A stretch of 64,000 nt of DNA from Strongylocentrotus purpuratus (lineage: Eukaryota; Echinodermata; Echinoidea; Camarodonta; Strongylocentrotidae): contig NW_022145609.1 of assembly GCF_000002235.5 (NCBI RefSeq), forward strand, positions 37,188,130-37,252,129, read 5' to 3'. Both the position numbers and the translations under genes were made by a program. The notes below the pieces were generated by a model that ran no database searches, was not told the origin of the DNA, and saw only the letters and a list, made by a program, of their open reading frames with translations. Positions 33,035 to 47,122 of this stretch are shown piece after piece (the stretch's first letter is position 1; each line of letters starts with the position of its first letter).

Positions 33035-33070
33035 TGACGTCATGGAATGATTCATTATATAAAAAGGGTA
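33035..33070 (+). promoter_or_regulatory. Candidate CRE plus TATA core promoter
   Basis: TGACGTCA (full CRE palindrome) at 33035-33042 is followed 15 bases later by TATATAAAAAG at 33057-33067, which would put a start near 33090. A donor-like TCTAG/GTACGT occurs at 33372. No coding first exon is recognisable downstream, so this rests on motif spacing only. Confidence 0.35.
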
Positions 33071-33399
33071 AAATAATTTATGCTATCTGTTTTAGAGGTG
33101 TTTCGATATTTCAAGCTGTGAAGCAAAAATAGAATTTTACGTTAATAAAATATATTGGTATTTAAATGATTGATATTTCTGACTACATATCCAAATCTAT
33201 GATTATGATACAAAGTCATTCGAAACACACCCCTATTTTGAATGAATTCGACCATAATGGTCTATATTCTGAGAATACACTTTATTTTCCAAGATAAACC
33301 CGACCTTTGATGCAGGAGAACTCACTGACATGGGCCCGAATATATAGGATTTTTAATGATTTTGGTGTCTAGGTACGTATAATTTATCAATATATATAT

Positions 33400-36300
33400 A
33401 ATTAACAACTATTATATTCGTTTGTTATCGTTTATTTATGCTGTTCTGTATTGTTTCTATCCGAAAATGCAATCGAAAAATGTGTTTCAAAAATAAGAGT
33501 GCGCTGTATTATTTACATGTACTATTGTATTGTCGTGTACGGTACGTGTGAGAGGTACGGGGACACAGAGCGGTGTTCAAGCCTGTGTTACGGGACGGTA
33601 CTGGCCTGTGTATGTAGACCTCTATGTGGTTGTGTGTTGTTGTGGTCACTTCCTTTCTGTGGGTTAAGAAAATGACCATGGCATGTCAATATGAGAGTCC
33701 ACCTTAAATAATTGATAACATGACCGGTCAGTCTTACTTGTCTTAACTTCCCTAAGTTACTTCAGTCAATCTGTAGTAGATCTAGAGGGGCAAAGTTAAT
33801 TTTGACTTTCAATGTGAGACTGAGAAATGGTGTTTGTGAAAGTTTGATCATGTTACATTTTAAACTTTGTCTACGAAAGAAAACACGGACTGAATATGTG
33901 CCAGTGAATATATAATTATGATTTTGTATCATTGTTGTTTCCTTTTATGGCTAAAGAAATGAGTAAAGTCGATGTAGGCCTACATGTAGTTTAGTTCGGT
34001 AGTTTAGAAAGCAGTTAATTTTGTTGATGTAACGTGTGACGTAACGTGTGACGGAATGCCAACTGAAGCATTTGGTAATGGCATCAATTGATAAAGTCAC
34101 TAAAAATTGTAAAGAGATTTTTCTTAAAGTGGAGAAGTGTCTACCAAGCTTCCTTTCAATGCAGGTTAATATTTCTGTCAAGAAAAGAATACATGTGGGA
34201 TATTGTGGAAAGACTGCAAAGTGCTGTGCCAAAAAATCTACCGACATCAACTTGAATTAAAATCTACAACATGTACAAATTATCAACTAAAAAGACATCT
34301 ATTAATTTCATCTGTAAAATCTTGTAAAAACGTATCAACTAAAATGTAATTGCAGAAGGGGGGTGTCGGGATGATGGAAGAAACAAAAGCATTGGCTCTT
34401 AGTGTCGCTCGCTTAGAAAAATACACGGTTCAAGGGAAATACTGATGGTCATATCAGCAGAACCCGGAAACTCGCCAACCTAACTAGGCTATTTTTTTGC
34501 TCTATCTGAAGGTTGAATATTGAAAGCTGTGTAAGCATCAGGGTTAAAATGATATTATTTCAAAGAACAAATAAATTAAAGGGAAGTTAATTAGAACCTT
34601 CACCTCCAATGGCATTGTTGGCCTTGGTAATTCAGAAATTATTTGTGGAATGAATAAAACAAATTTGTGGAGGTTGGTGATATAACGATAATACCAATGC
34701 TGTTTAAACAATGTTGGTTTTTAATGAGGAAATGAAAAGATGAAATGTGATCAAATGAAATTACTTTAAACCAACTGAAAGTACATGTACCCGATGTTTG
34801 AGAAAATTGCTAATTTTGGTACAAGATTTAGTTTTGAAGATTTGCTTGTATCCTGTGTTCAGTGTGTTTTCTGGTCAGACTGCTAAATTACCTCTGTTTA
34901 TCTTATTGGGTTATCTAACCCAAAATGACAAATTGTGAAAATATTCATGTACATGTATCGTAAAGAATTGCCTTTTCACCTTTATTACTGACTCAAGACA
35001 TACTGGGGATATATCTTACTTCCAAGAAAACTCTTCCGTTCTGTGCCTGATAGGCCTCCACACTGTCATACAGTACTGTCGTAGTTGTATACTTTTTGGG
35101 GGGAATCAAATCCTCAAAGAAATGAACAGCGATCCACCAACCATGATGAGGGTCAACATACATGTAGAATTGCAAAAAACGAGTTTGCAAAGTTTTAAAC
35201 TACAAGCCTGGCCTGGTACATGTACTAGTAGTACTAGTAGTCATTTTAAGTACAAGCTTTAAACTACATGTACTACCGGTATTAACTGTTATCCTCATAG
35301 TTAATTGCATCCACACAACACATAACTTCGAGTGTTGATCCCCGCTGCTCGTACTACAGTTATTAATATTCATCAACTTACCGGTATTATGCTTATGTAA
35401 TGATCACTCATGGTTTATAACTAAGACAGTAAACTTGAAGTTTCATATTCACAACCATGAGTGCATCCACACAATCCCTAACTGCGAGATAACTTCGAAG
35501 TTTAAAACCATGGCCTGCCCTAAACCTTAAATTAACAAGATTGTTACAGTGTGAACCTCACTTTTGTTCTCGTCGTCGTCAAAGTTTCACAAGGAAGGAA
35601 TCTTGATATATTCATCATAGCATAATAGAGGGGACGGAATCTCATGGGGTATCTGGTGTGAAATAATTTTACCCCTGGTGCGAATGTTTGTTCCTCTTCA
35701 TGTGAAGTTTCTAATATTAAATTAAAAAATAAATGCTGCCAGGGCCTATGTTTGATTGTGTCATTTTTTGTTTAAATGATCGGATTTATCATAGTGTCTT
35801 CAACTGTATGGATCGTGTAATTGGACAAAAGGATGCTCATTTTTCTTGTTTGTAAGTGATAATTTGCAGGTTGTGACCAGTGGAAAAATACAAAGGAATT
35901 ATGAGTGATTTAGCCCCGGAAAGCTCCAGAAGTTATGAGGAAAAATAAAAGGAGCTTTGATAACGATGAAACAAACGAGAAAGAATTGAATTCCTAAAAT
36001 TATTTCAAATAACTTTAAAAGTAGATATACATGTACGTACATAACAAATAAAGAAAGAGATATTTTCTACACTGTATGCAACTTTGAAAGTTGATGTGTC
36101 ATTTTATCTGTGATTCTGTATCGGTTTTGCAAAACTGTCCAATATTGTGAAACATTCCATCTTTTGTATTTCATCATGAGACAGGCCGGTTAATATGTCA
36201 TGTGCATTTATGTCCGGGTCACAGAACATATTCATGTAAACAGTTCATGTGTTCATAAAATGTTTAGCGGTTAGTGTTGAGAGCAGTAAAGAAATCCTTT

Positions 36301-39300
36301 TTCGTTCGCTGGAGCTCTTTGTGAGATTATGTATTGAAAAGGCAAGATTTCCTTCAGAGCAATTTATTCTAGTTTAATGCACAACAGATTCCTCCCTTGT
36401 AGGGTTTCAGGGCTCTTTTGACGTTGTTGTTGCTGAATTACTTTCTGTTTTTGTGTATACGCCCTTATTAAAAGGAGATCATCTATAAAACTATCAATGT
36501 CATTCTTCTATGTAGAGTGAATATTCAAATAAATAAGGCTTACTCGTAAACAGGGTCCAATTAGAATGGCTGAATAACACTCTGTTGTTGGCTGCTTAAT
36601 TGCTGTATGATTTATTATATTTTGTCTTTGTGTTTCAAAGAAAGATAGCTTTGCAAGTCTCGCCCAAATGAGATGAATTAGCTTGATTTACTCCCGAGTA
36701 TGGAACATTTGACATTGCGCATATGTCATGTAGACCCACTCAGAGTTCAGATTCTCCAGCCGTGGATCCAATGAAGATCATGTGTGTTATTGGCTTGGTC
36801 GCGATGGATGTGCCTTGGGTTCCTTTCTATTGAGGTCGGCCAAGGAATGCAAGAGCCCCCAGTCTCCGGAGGTCAATGTCTTCTGAGTTTGACCTCCAAT
36901 TTGACCTTTCTCTTCCCAGGAGCAGCCAGTTGTGGAACATATTTCAGAGCTTTCAAATTGCTATGCTGCATATACTGTACCTGTAAATGTACATTACATG
37001 TACTGTTCACTTTAATACACAGAAATCTACATGTACATACACTGTACATGTACGTTGCTTATTTTCCCCTTTTCTTGTTGTGAAGTGTTCCTGCACAATT
37101 TTCATTCATCCCATTTTTATGTGTCCTCCTGAGACGTAATAAAGAAAACCAGAACATCAACAAACATGAAATGAAACACACAAAAGTGAAATTACATTTT
37201 TTAACTTACATCAATTGTGTAATTTGTGTGATGTCCCTTTTTGTTGTTGTATACTTGTATGTTTTGTTCATACAAGGTTTAATTCAATCATAGACATGTA
37301 TGAGTTGCTTGAGTGGCTTCGTTTCAAGGGGGGGGGGGGGGGTGTTGCTATGAAGGTGGTTATACTTGTATGCAATGTACATGTACAGGTACAAACACTG
37401 TAGTACATTTGTTTAAGGACATATTGTTAACCCAAAAGCCTATTTCTAAATGATATAAGAACATTTTCAAAAACTTCTCAGAAAATGCAGGTGTGATGTT
37501 ATTTCAATTCTGCCTTTGTTGTCACTTTTGTGGAAATGGAGAAGGTCATAATATATGATCATAGCTGAAAGCAATCTTCAATATTGTCACCTTTGTGACC
37601 TCCATTTCTGTCTTCTCAAAATTCCTGCGATATATTATTCTAAAGTGGAAAAATTGTCTTCAATTATCTATATATTTTAAGTAGATTTGTGGAAAAGGGG
37701 AGGGTGTCATATATAAGTTATGTTCCCAATTCAAAGCTGTCAGATAAAATTACACGGAGTGCTATTTTTCCTTTTTCAAAATAAATGCCCTCAATCATTT
37801 ATGAAGATGATATTGATAACTATTTTTTTGGACAATTTCCTGGGAATTGTTTTTAGTTCAGTTTATTTTTCAGTTTTAATTATGGCCCTATTTCAAAGCT
37901 GTCAGTCAGATATATATTGCTCTTTGCAAACTGATCTTGTCATATAAAATGTGATATATTTTTCTTAAAATCGTCTTCCTAACATTCCCAGATTTGCCAG
38001 TTTCAAAGAAAGGGTGAAAATTTACAATTATAGGGCTGAGATCACTCTAATATACAATGAACATTTAGAGCTCATTGAATTTCAAGGAATCGTTTCGAAT
38101 GGATTCCTGAAAATGTGTCAAGAATCACATTGCATTCTGCTTTTATTTTATTTTTTATTTTTATTGCACATGTACATGTATGTGATCTCTTTGAATTAGG
38201 AAGTTTTATTTGTGTCCATTATTGTCCAAAATACTTGTAGATCTTCTTCATTCTTTGCAAATATATTGCCAGAAACCTTGAAAAAACGTTTGAATTTAAT
38301 GTTGCATACCAGTGCCCATACTAATATGGTCAAGAAATTTTGTATGTACTTGAGATACTCTTGACATTCACAGTACAACATGGACTTGCATGTTATCTAT
38401 GCACATGTAACCTACATTTTATATCAATTTTAGGGTAAGTTGTTCCCATGACTGGCATGAGCTTTGTATGTGTAGACCTAACTACATGTATACCCCGGTA
38501 GATATAATTGTATACAATTCTATACATGTTTGCATTCTTATACACTGTAAAAAATTGTCCCATGTACATGTACATGTACATGTAGGGACCTAGAGCGTAC
38601 CGTACTTGTACAATGTATATTCCATACATGTACAGTGCATGTGCAACAACCAAGTCCACATGCCTACAGTACATGTCCCTATGTACATGTATGTGTTTAC
38701 CTGCTTATGGTTCTTTTGAAATCATTCAGGCATACATAAAGACACATCAGACCTTGAATGAATTTGACCAACAATGCCATGTTTATCCTTCAGCTCTTGT
38801 GGTCAGACCCTTATTTCTAAATCCTCTAGACCTCTAGTTAGCTAATTACTATTAATGAAGGTTAGACTGTTCCATTGCAATATGCTTCAAATTGCAAAGT
38901 ACATGTACATGTACATCTACATTTATAATGTTCACTTGTAATCCAACCCTCATTTTTCTTTTAAATGAAGGCCCTTTGATTAAATTAGAAGTGCAGTTCA
39001 GTAAAGAAAAGTTTGTACAGTACATGTACATAAATGCTTGTCCATAATCAGGGCTCCAATTTATAGAAGGGGGTCCATATCAAACTTCTTACAGTCTGTA
39101 TGCAGTATGCACAAGGCTTACGTGTACGTGTATGTTATCTATTATGCTTGTTATCCTCATTACTGATCATGTTGAAATAAAGTTCAGGGAAATGAAAGTG
39201 AGAAAAAAAAGTACATTCAACCTCCCATGATCTGTCTAAACATTTAATGTACATTGTGTGCGTAGAAGTACATGTATATTATCCTATAAATACTCTTGTA

Positions 39301-39837
39301 TGGTTTTATAATAAGAGGAAGTTACTTGTACAAGAATTTTGAGTATTTCCCTTGGACTTTGTTTCATATGTACAGGTGGAAGTGGCATTTGTTTCATTAT
39401 CATCATAATTTGGCGTAAATCATGACAATTCTTTTGCAAATGTACAAACCCTTGCCAAATTCATGGAAATGCTTAATTGTCATTTAGACCTTCAAATTTC
39501 GTAGATTCTGCATACAGTATTAACAAAGTGATTAATAACTAGAACCTAAGGACATAGATAGAGCTTATAAATTTCATTTTCGTTGTGTAAACTATCATTC
39601 AAATACGTCTGCAAATCATATTATGCTAAATTCGCTGAAAATTTGTGAGGTGGATATACAGTACTTTACATGTGCCCCTTTCTGTCTTTTTTCTTTCTTT
39701 CAGAAAATAAAGACTTTATTGAAACAATAGATTTGCTACAGTGTTTGTGCACTTGATGGGGATACATGTACATACAGTTTATTTTAGCCCTTAAATTGAT
39801 AACAATTCAGCTTAAAAATACATGTACAATGTACATC
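33400..39837. other. Long stretch without a recognised gene, rich in ACATGTAC words
   Basis: AT-rich, with many TACATGTAC/ACATGTACATG words (for example 35218, 36037, 38168, 38572-38590, 38897) and a G run at 37329-37341. A weak minus-strand exon candidate lies at 35020-35163. It could be intergenic or a long intron. Confidence 0.5.
35020..35163 (-). CDS. Weak candidate exon, unknown protein
   Basis: Exactly 48 codons from an ATG at 35163 to a donor-like TTGGAA/GTAAGA, with codon composition unlike the AT-rich surroundings (DPHHGWWIAVHFFEDL, then SVEAYQAQNGRVFLE). The frame is open slightly further upstream, but no acceptor is obvious. No downstream exon on the minus strand was found and no family is recognised. 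Confidence 0.25.
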
Positions 39838-39849
39838 ATGTACATGTAC

Positions 39850-40109
39850 CGGAGTGTTGGCTCAGTCAGTAGAGCGTCCGCCACACAACCGGGAGGTCGT
39901 GGGTTCGAACCCTGGCCGCGTCATACCAAAAGACGTTAAAAGATGGGAGTTGTTGCTACCTTGTTTGGCGTTCAACGATAAGGGATAGAGCAACGTCGAT
40001 CTGGCGCTGCTCAGTGGCTGCCGGGCTCACGATCAATTGGGCAAAAAGAATTTCCGTTTCGGTTTAATAAAATTTGGAGTGGACTATTATTAGGCTATTA
40101 TAAAAAAAA
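39850..40109 (+). repeat. tRNA-derived SINE with A-tail and 12-bp flanking repeat
   Basis: The tRNA-like head has an A box TGGCTCAGTCAGTAGAGC and a B box GGTTCGAACCC correctly spaced, then an unrelated body of about 185 bp ending in TAAAAAAAA. ATGTACATGTAC flanks both sides (39838-39849 and 40110-40121) as a likely target duplication, though that word is common here. The head could be mistaken for a tRNA gene but lacks a closing acceptor stem. Confidence 0.75.
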
Positions 40110-40121
40110 ATGTACATGTAC

Positions 40122-43100
40122 ACACAACTTTGTATAGGCTAGCTACCTGTCAATTCAACCCATGTCCATTCTTTAAAAAAAAAATTATTGGTAGCTGAGA
40201 GCAAAATGTATAGGAAATAGGACGTCCAAAAGTGATTATTAAAATCACTGCCAACATCTGAGCTGTGATATTCTCTAAATCAACTAATCGCTTTCTTCCT
40301 CTTCCACTGCCCATACACATGACACTGCATTTCGAATGTGTCCCGTGCATGGGTTTCCATGTCCTGTGCGTGGTTAGAGGTGCGGCATGGACATGGGTTG
40401 GAATAACTTTCTCATTCCTGAACGAACGATCAGGGATGTTGCCCCTATCAGGTGCAGGATAGAAATATGAATCTGGGATGGTGAATTGCAAATATGCGCT
40501 TTCAGTTTCTGGGTTTTATTGCTTCTGAAAGAAAACGAGGCCCTGCCAGAGAGGACAGTGGATGAAAGTGATATTTTGTGCCCATGCTTATTTTAGTTGG
40601 TGTTTTGTTGAGATGTCCCCCTTTTTTAATGGAGGGGGGGGGGGGGGGGATGTCCTACCAAATAAACATATTGACTTTAATACGCATTGCTCAGTTATGA
40701 AGAAAATGATAAGCACATAAATGATGATGGCTAGCAAATTGGATAGAAACAGAAACACAAGTTCTGAATCAGAAATATAACCAGATCAAATTACTCATTA
40801 AAATTAATCACCCAAGCCAATATACTGAAGTATTGCTAAGTGCTTGGTTTTTAGTGCCCCAAATTGTTACAGTATGTTCTTTTGTTTTTTATTCTTATTT
40901 GATGAAGAGCTTGGATACATATGACATATTGCAGTTTTTTCTGACTTTTTTTTCTGAGTTGTAAATAAAAGCTGAGAAATCAACATCATTGATAATTTCT
41001 TGTACTGAATCAGTGCTACTTTTCCTATAGATAACACTGTGTTTAATATGTGCTTTTCCATCATGTTGTTACTAGACATAAAATAAACACAATACTACTG
41101 CACTTTCCTATTAAACATAGAAATCTTGATGGAAAGCCCTAAGGCTAAGATGCCCTTTATTTGTTTGTATGTACACTACATGTAGGCCCTAATTATTAAA
41201 GTCTGCTAGTAAATTGAAAGGGAACTATATCACTATGAAACAATTGCAATTGTACAACACCATATCCTATTAGGGCTCGTGCAAACAGAAAATTATTTTT
41301 TACACTGCCATTATCAATGTACATGGTCCTATTATTAGAACGGTACATAGAATCTACATGTCCTTGTATGTAATTTCCTATTGGCATAGGCACTGCACAT
41401 TTTGAACTCGTCAGCAGTACGCTCAAAGAATTTTGTGCTTGTGATGAATATCTGGAGGTCAAAATTGGATGAATAACAGACTAATTATGAACATCAAAAA
41501 CCACATGGGTTCTAGTGCCCATCTGCGTGCTAGTGCATATGAGGTCAATTCAGTTTTTTTTTTTTTATTTGACTCTAAAGTTTAAAGGCCCTTTCAGTTT
41601 CATACATAAACAAGAGAAAATTCATGCCCTCCCTTTTCTGGTACCCCTCCCCCCCAAATAAAAGATATTTTATTCATTATTTGTTGATAAAACGCAAGAT
41701 ACTAGCAATTCTAAGCAGGTGCTTAATTCATCTAGCAACCAATAATAATATATTTGTGATATCGCTTTCTGGTTCTGCTTATTTTTCTACTATCCCGACT
41801 ATCATCTAGATTTCATATAGGTATTGAGAACATTCCTAGGAAGTAGGTAAAACTCGTCATGTGATAACAATTGAAATAGCATTACAATGTATATTTAATA
41901 ACTAGAAATGTCAGAAAACCAAGTTTGAAAGCTTGTTTTTCCAAAAGCTAGCCTACATGTAACTGCAAACACAACTGTGTCTGTGCTTTAACTTCTTACC
42001 AAAGAAGACTTTGTACTGAAAAATAGGGAAGACTAGGATAATTGTTCATTGACTCTTTTGTGATGAAGTTGAAATTAATTTCTGTATGCACTGAAGTAGA
42101 AAACCCGCCAGCCTCTTCCAAGTTTTCTTTTTGAACGTATTGTTACCTGGAACCATTTTTAACAATGGAGTGTAACCTCAAAGCTGGGTCTCTGCATCCA
42201 TTTTCTATTCATTCCATACAAATATGTCATCACTGGAATTGCTGGTTATTATATGCTCCGAGGGGAAATGGACACAAAGCATAAACAGTTTACAATTTTC
42301 CAGGAAAATTACAAGTGTTTCAGATATTGATCTTATTTATGATTGCGATTGCCTCGAGTTCTCACTTTTCGACCGGGCTTGCCTCCAGTTCTCACCCAGT
42401 GACTCGGCCTTTTCATTTAGAGCTCTTGAAAAGGTGCTACATGTAGAGGAAGAGAGAAAGAGACAAAGGGAGAGAGAGAGATAGAGAGAGGGGGTGTTGA
42501 GAGAAAGCTAGAAAGAAGTGGAAGAAAGAGAGAGAGAGAGAGAGAGAGATAGACAGACTAACAAAGACAGCAATGGGGTGCATCATGAAGAAAAAGAGAA
42601 ATCGATATAGAAATAGAGAGAGACAGAAGTAGGAAAAAAAAAAGAAAAAAAAGGGAATTTAGAGACAAAGAATGAAGTCATAACAAGTGAAAGTTGAAAT
42701 AGTTTGAAGATAACTAGAGGATATTTATGTCTGTTTTAAGATCATTTCTTCTAAATAAAATATAGTGAAGGGTGTTGAGGAGGAACGTCAGGAGGATGCA
42801 ACAAAAGGAGCAACAAAAGACTTATATAATTCATCACCAAAAAAGATCCAGCTAAAAGATCACAACTTTAAAGGGTGTTTTGCCCTGTGATCCCCTTTGA
42901 GCCGATGAAGGTTTTTTTGCCGTACAGTTTCCCTAAATTAACAAAGATATGGTTAAGTATTTAATGAAATTATTATTTGGCCTCGAGCAGTTATGGCAAT
43001 ATCCCGTGTGCTGTTGCTGTATGTAACTGGGGCGTATACCTGATAAAAATAGGACCCCAGTTCAGGTGTTACTTTTTTGCTTTGAAAGTAGACAATTATC

Positions 43101-45080
43101 CTGACAGGCTTCCTGGAAATACAGTTCCAAGTCACTGTTCACCGGTGGATCGCCTTATTAAAAGTGCTTCAATAAATCCAGACTGCACCAACGTGCCCTG
43201 AAGCCGGGTGGAGCCCCTGCTGCTCTATTTCTTCTCCAGAGCTTCTCCAGAGCTGGTGAGCGTGCATGTCAAGAGAAATATTCTGTCCGGGAGATGATAG
43301 CCCCGCTGCTCTCTGGAAAGGCGTGGAGTATTAAGATGGGCACTGATTTATAGCTATCTCTCTCTCTCTCCCTCTCTCTGTAATAGTTGTAAACATTCTT
43401 ACGTGCTGCAAATCTTGTAAGAACAATAACCCCTGAGATGGGGTATTAATTCTGGATACTGCTTTGGGGGAGTGCCTTTTTTCGGGCTGCACCCTATTTT
43501 CAGGGTACTTTGCCACCATTTTCTACGACTTCATCATGCTCTGGGGGCAATTTATCAGATTTCAATAAATAGTTATGCCTTGAGATTAGTGGATATCATC
43601 AAAATGGATATATAAATATAATTCGAATGCCTCTCTGGCTTCAATGCATATCTGTACTTTACCTGGGAGCCGACGGAATTGGCAAGATCGAGCTTCACTA
43701 GCAATTGCAGCCTAAAAATATCATTGGTGTGGGTGCATATCAACTGAAAGCATTTTCCATCTGCTGACAGTGCTGAGTATCATTACATCTATGGCTTGTG
43801 GACTGCCTCATATATCTTGAATTGGATTTGGAGTGTACTAGTAAGTGGACTTGATTGTGTATCAAAATAAATTGCTTTGTCTCTCTATTCAATAGCCGTT
43901 TTTTTGTTGAGTGTGTGAAAGCCATTTTTAGCACTCGTCATGTACAGATATAATATGTGTACATGTACCTCCCTGTAAGCACTTATGGGATTCGTGCATG
44001 ATCTCAATTTAGGTCGAATATAATCTGCTAACCCTCTCCTAAAAGAAACCAATCACTCCATTACACCTCTGCATACTTTTATCTCTCCGTTTATCCTGAA
44101 GTTATGTGCGTCAGATACTGTGACTCTTATAAGTGATGCACTCTGGAATATAGCCTCAATCTGGACTAATACTTTAACTAGCCCATAATTGCATAGTTTT
44201 TTGCCCCAGTTAACAGTTAGAGTTCATAAAACAGGACTTCAACAATTACAATAAAATTTGGTGGAATTTCAAAATTTTCAATACACTTTTGTCAATGTGT
44301 TTATTCGAGAGAAATTATGTTTGTGTTTGGATTACGTAATACGTCATTGTCATTTTCGCATATATATATTAATAGGTGACTCGCAATAGTCTTGACTTGA
44401 GATAGTCTTACTATGTAGGTTGATTATGCGGCAGTAGTTGTGATGGTGTTATAATAGAATATGATGAAATGCTGACAATACATGTACATGTGCATCTAAA
44501 TGTACAGGAAAGTAGACTAGGTTGTGCCGACTAAATAAAATTGTAACTCACTGAGCAGACTTTGTAGTTTTTATTTTGAATTATAGTGCGGAAGGAGCTA
44601 CTTCCTGCACTTGGCGAATGGAAATGCAATATGTGCATGGACATCAACGACTGCTTTTGAGATTGGAAGAAAAGGGAAGATGGGTGGGGAAAACAGGGTT
44701 ATTTTATAATTTGAACATACCTGTAGTTGTTCATACTTGGACAAAGGCTTTTGCTATGCCGTGCTAACTAGAGGTGATGATGTACATGTACCCAAAAGCA
44801 CCATTTACATGCACTATGTGATTGCACTGATTAATAGATTGTCTCTCACTCTCTTTTCTCTCTCCCCCTCCCCCCCCCCCCCCTCTCTCTCTCTCTCACT
44901 CTTTTTTTTCTACCCCCCCCCCTCTCTTCCCCACTTCTCACTCTCTATCTCCCTCCGTCTTATTCGTAATTGCGTCTTGAAGAAACTATGCCAGCTGAGC
45001 TAATTGAGAAAAAAAACACAGTCGGCACCCTCCAGCAACGGTCAGCATTTACGCAAATGTGAGGGAACTCCCAGTTCCAT
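40122..45080. other. Stretch without a recognised gene
   Basis: Contains a G run at 40636-40649, a GA-rich tract at 42446-42640, a CT-rich tract at 43355-43380, and C and CT runs at 44862-44950. Only short ORFs without similarity. Confidence 0.5.
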
Positions 45081-45081
45081 G

Positions 45082-45306
45082 TATGCTGTAAATGCTGTTA
45101 TTTTTGCGTGATTAATTTTTTGTGCTGAGCGACCCCAAAACATATTCGCTGGTTCTTAAATTCGCGTTGCACGCAATTCAGCCGTTTAGAACACGCTTAA
45201 GAAGTCATGCTAATATTTTCTCGAGTTCTAAAATTCGTGCTTGCCGATCTTAGCGTTAAATCCACGAAAATTAATGTACCCCAAATATTTTTGCGTTTAC
45301 AGTATG
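45082..45306. mobile_element. Short MITE with CTGTAAAYGC inverted ends
   Basis: The left end ATGCTGTAAATGCTGTTATTT and the right end, read inversely ATACTGTAAACGCAAAAATATT, are imperfect inverted repeats. Length is about 225 bp, noncoding, directly beside the next TIR element. Confidence 0.5.
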
Positions 45307-45331
45307 CAAGGCAACAAACGCATCTTACGTA

Positions 45332-45784
45332 CCGTAAATCTCCGTGTATAAGGCGCACTTTTTTGCCGCCGAAAAAATTTGAAAGTCGGGGGTGCGTCTT
45401 ATACACAGGTACAGAATTTTTTTTTTTTTTTTTTTAGTTTCGATTTATGGCGCTATGCCTGGCAATGTCTCCTAGCTCAGTAATCAGTGTGTTGACTCAC
45501 CACTCGGAAACTACAACAACACTCAAATTTGTCTGTCATCTTGGTTTGAAAGTAATCTTTCTAATAGATCATGCATGACTATTGATGTTTGGCATAGAAC
45601 ACACTGCTTCTGCTAGGTGATGTGAGGAGGCTGGTGTGGGACACTTGGTATCATGAAGCCTTAGACTGTTGTTACTATTAATTGTGACAAGTTCACAACT
45701 TCAACTGCACCTCGATGTAAAATGAAGGTCCATCCCCGCGTGGGTTTTCGGCAACAAAACAACAACAACAACAAAACAAAAAAC

Positions 45785-45839
<55 letters not shown>

Positions 45840-45898
45840 GCCCCCAAAATAGGGGTGCGCCTTATACACAGGTGCGCCTTATACACAGATATTTACGG
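45332..45898 (+). mobile_element. TA-flanked TIR element (CCGTAAATCTCC ends), copy 1, 567 bp
   Basis: Ends CCGTAAATCTCCGTGTATAAG / inverse TATACACAGATATTTACGG are flanked by TA on both sides, as in Tc1/mariner-pogo type elements. Subterminal TGCGYCTTATACACAGG motifs repeat at both ends. A T run of about 50 bases sits near the right end. The interior keeps part of an RT fragment (about 45510-45569). It is about 116 bp shorter internally than the copy at 51693-52358. Confidence 0.8.
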
Positions 45899-47122
45899 TA
45901 CGTTAGTGTAAAGGAGGGAGCAGGGTGTGAGTGTAATTCTTGCTCAAGTAAACTACATGTAAAGGCATCCATTGCATATGGATGAGAAGGAGACCGAAAC
46001 CATACATGTAGGCCCCACCCATGCTAATTGCCATGGGTAAAACTTGGCAGGCATTGAATGTACATGTACATGTATATGACAGTGTATGGAGGAGGTTTGC
46101 ATAAATAATAGATGGGTAGTAAAGCAGTTAATTGATTAAAATACATGTGCAAGATATATGTCTGTGTGAAAAATAGGTATTGTAGTTCCAACTAAATGTT
46201 ACTTGTACACTATGGACTGAGAATAAGTCAGTTTGGAACTGGTTTGAAGTCGGTATGACCATGTGACTAAGGTATTACATTAGTATATTTTATTAATTTT
46301 GTATTAAAAAAATCATAATAATATCTACATGAATCATATTTAGTAGATATCCTTTGCTGGAATTCTATATTTATCCTACCCTTTCAACAAGTTGAGTCTT
46401 GAAAAGAGCGCTGTTCTTCTGCTTGTATTCGTGTATGTACATAAAATCTAGATCAAACATACTGTGAGAACAAGCTAGGATCAGATGTTGGTACATATAT
46501 TGATCAATCATATTGAATGATGAAACATCCAGGGTTCTCTCATTGTGCATGTTTACAGTACGGTCGGTTTGTAGAATTACCAAGCAAATCTTAACCCACT
46601 GGATATGGTAATGATATATGACATATATCTTTTCCATACCCCACCCTGAGTTAAATCTCATGCTTCATACATGTAGTATTCATTGGGTTATAGAATCACA
46701 TCCCTGGATCAACCTTGAATTTGTCCCAGGGAAATGTTCCCGAGAGCTTTTTCATTTCATTTCACTTCAGCGCCTGCCCGTCCATATTTCCACATATATA
46801 TATATATATATATTATAATGATCTGCAGATCCATTTAGATGATTAATTTTATGTAATTAGGATGCTTGGCTTCGATGAAATAATTGCAAAAAAATGTCGG
46901 TGACCATTTATATGTTTTTTGTTTGTACAATTTATTACTGAAAGTTGATTTGAAGAGACAAGATGCGGGGTGATACATATTCTCCTCTTCATTCTGGGAG
47001 CATTTCTTAGGCTTTGCATCTCAGCTCTCTCTTTCCCTAGACCTTGTCTCTCTTTCTCTTTTACACTAGTATCTTTCAGAGCGCTAGGCTTGTTTTTCTT
47101 TAGTGGGCGGAGAACAAAATTT

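Noticed and set aside
33451..33675. Cys-rich 74-codon ORF downstream of the CRE-TATA motif
   Set aside because: Cys comes from TGT-rich DNA; no signal peptide or family pattern, poor start context.
39850..39925. tRNA gene
   Set aside because: A and B boxes are present but the acceptor stem does not close and a SINE body with A-tail follows.
45701..45886. Poly-Lys / poly-Phe ORFs
   Set aside because: They derive from the T run inside the TIR element.
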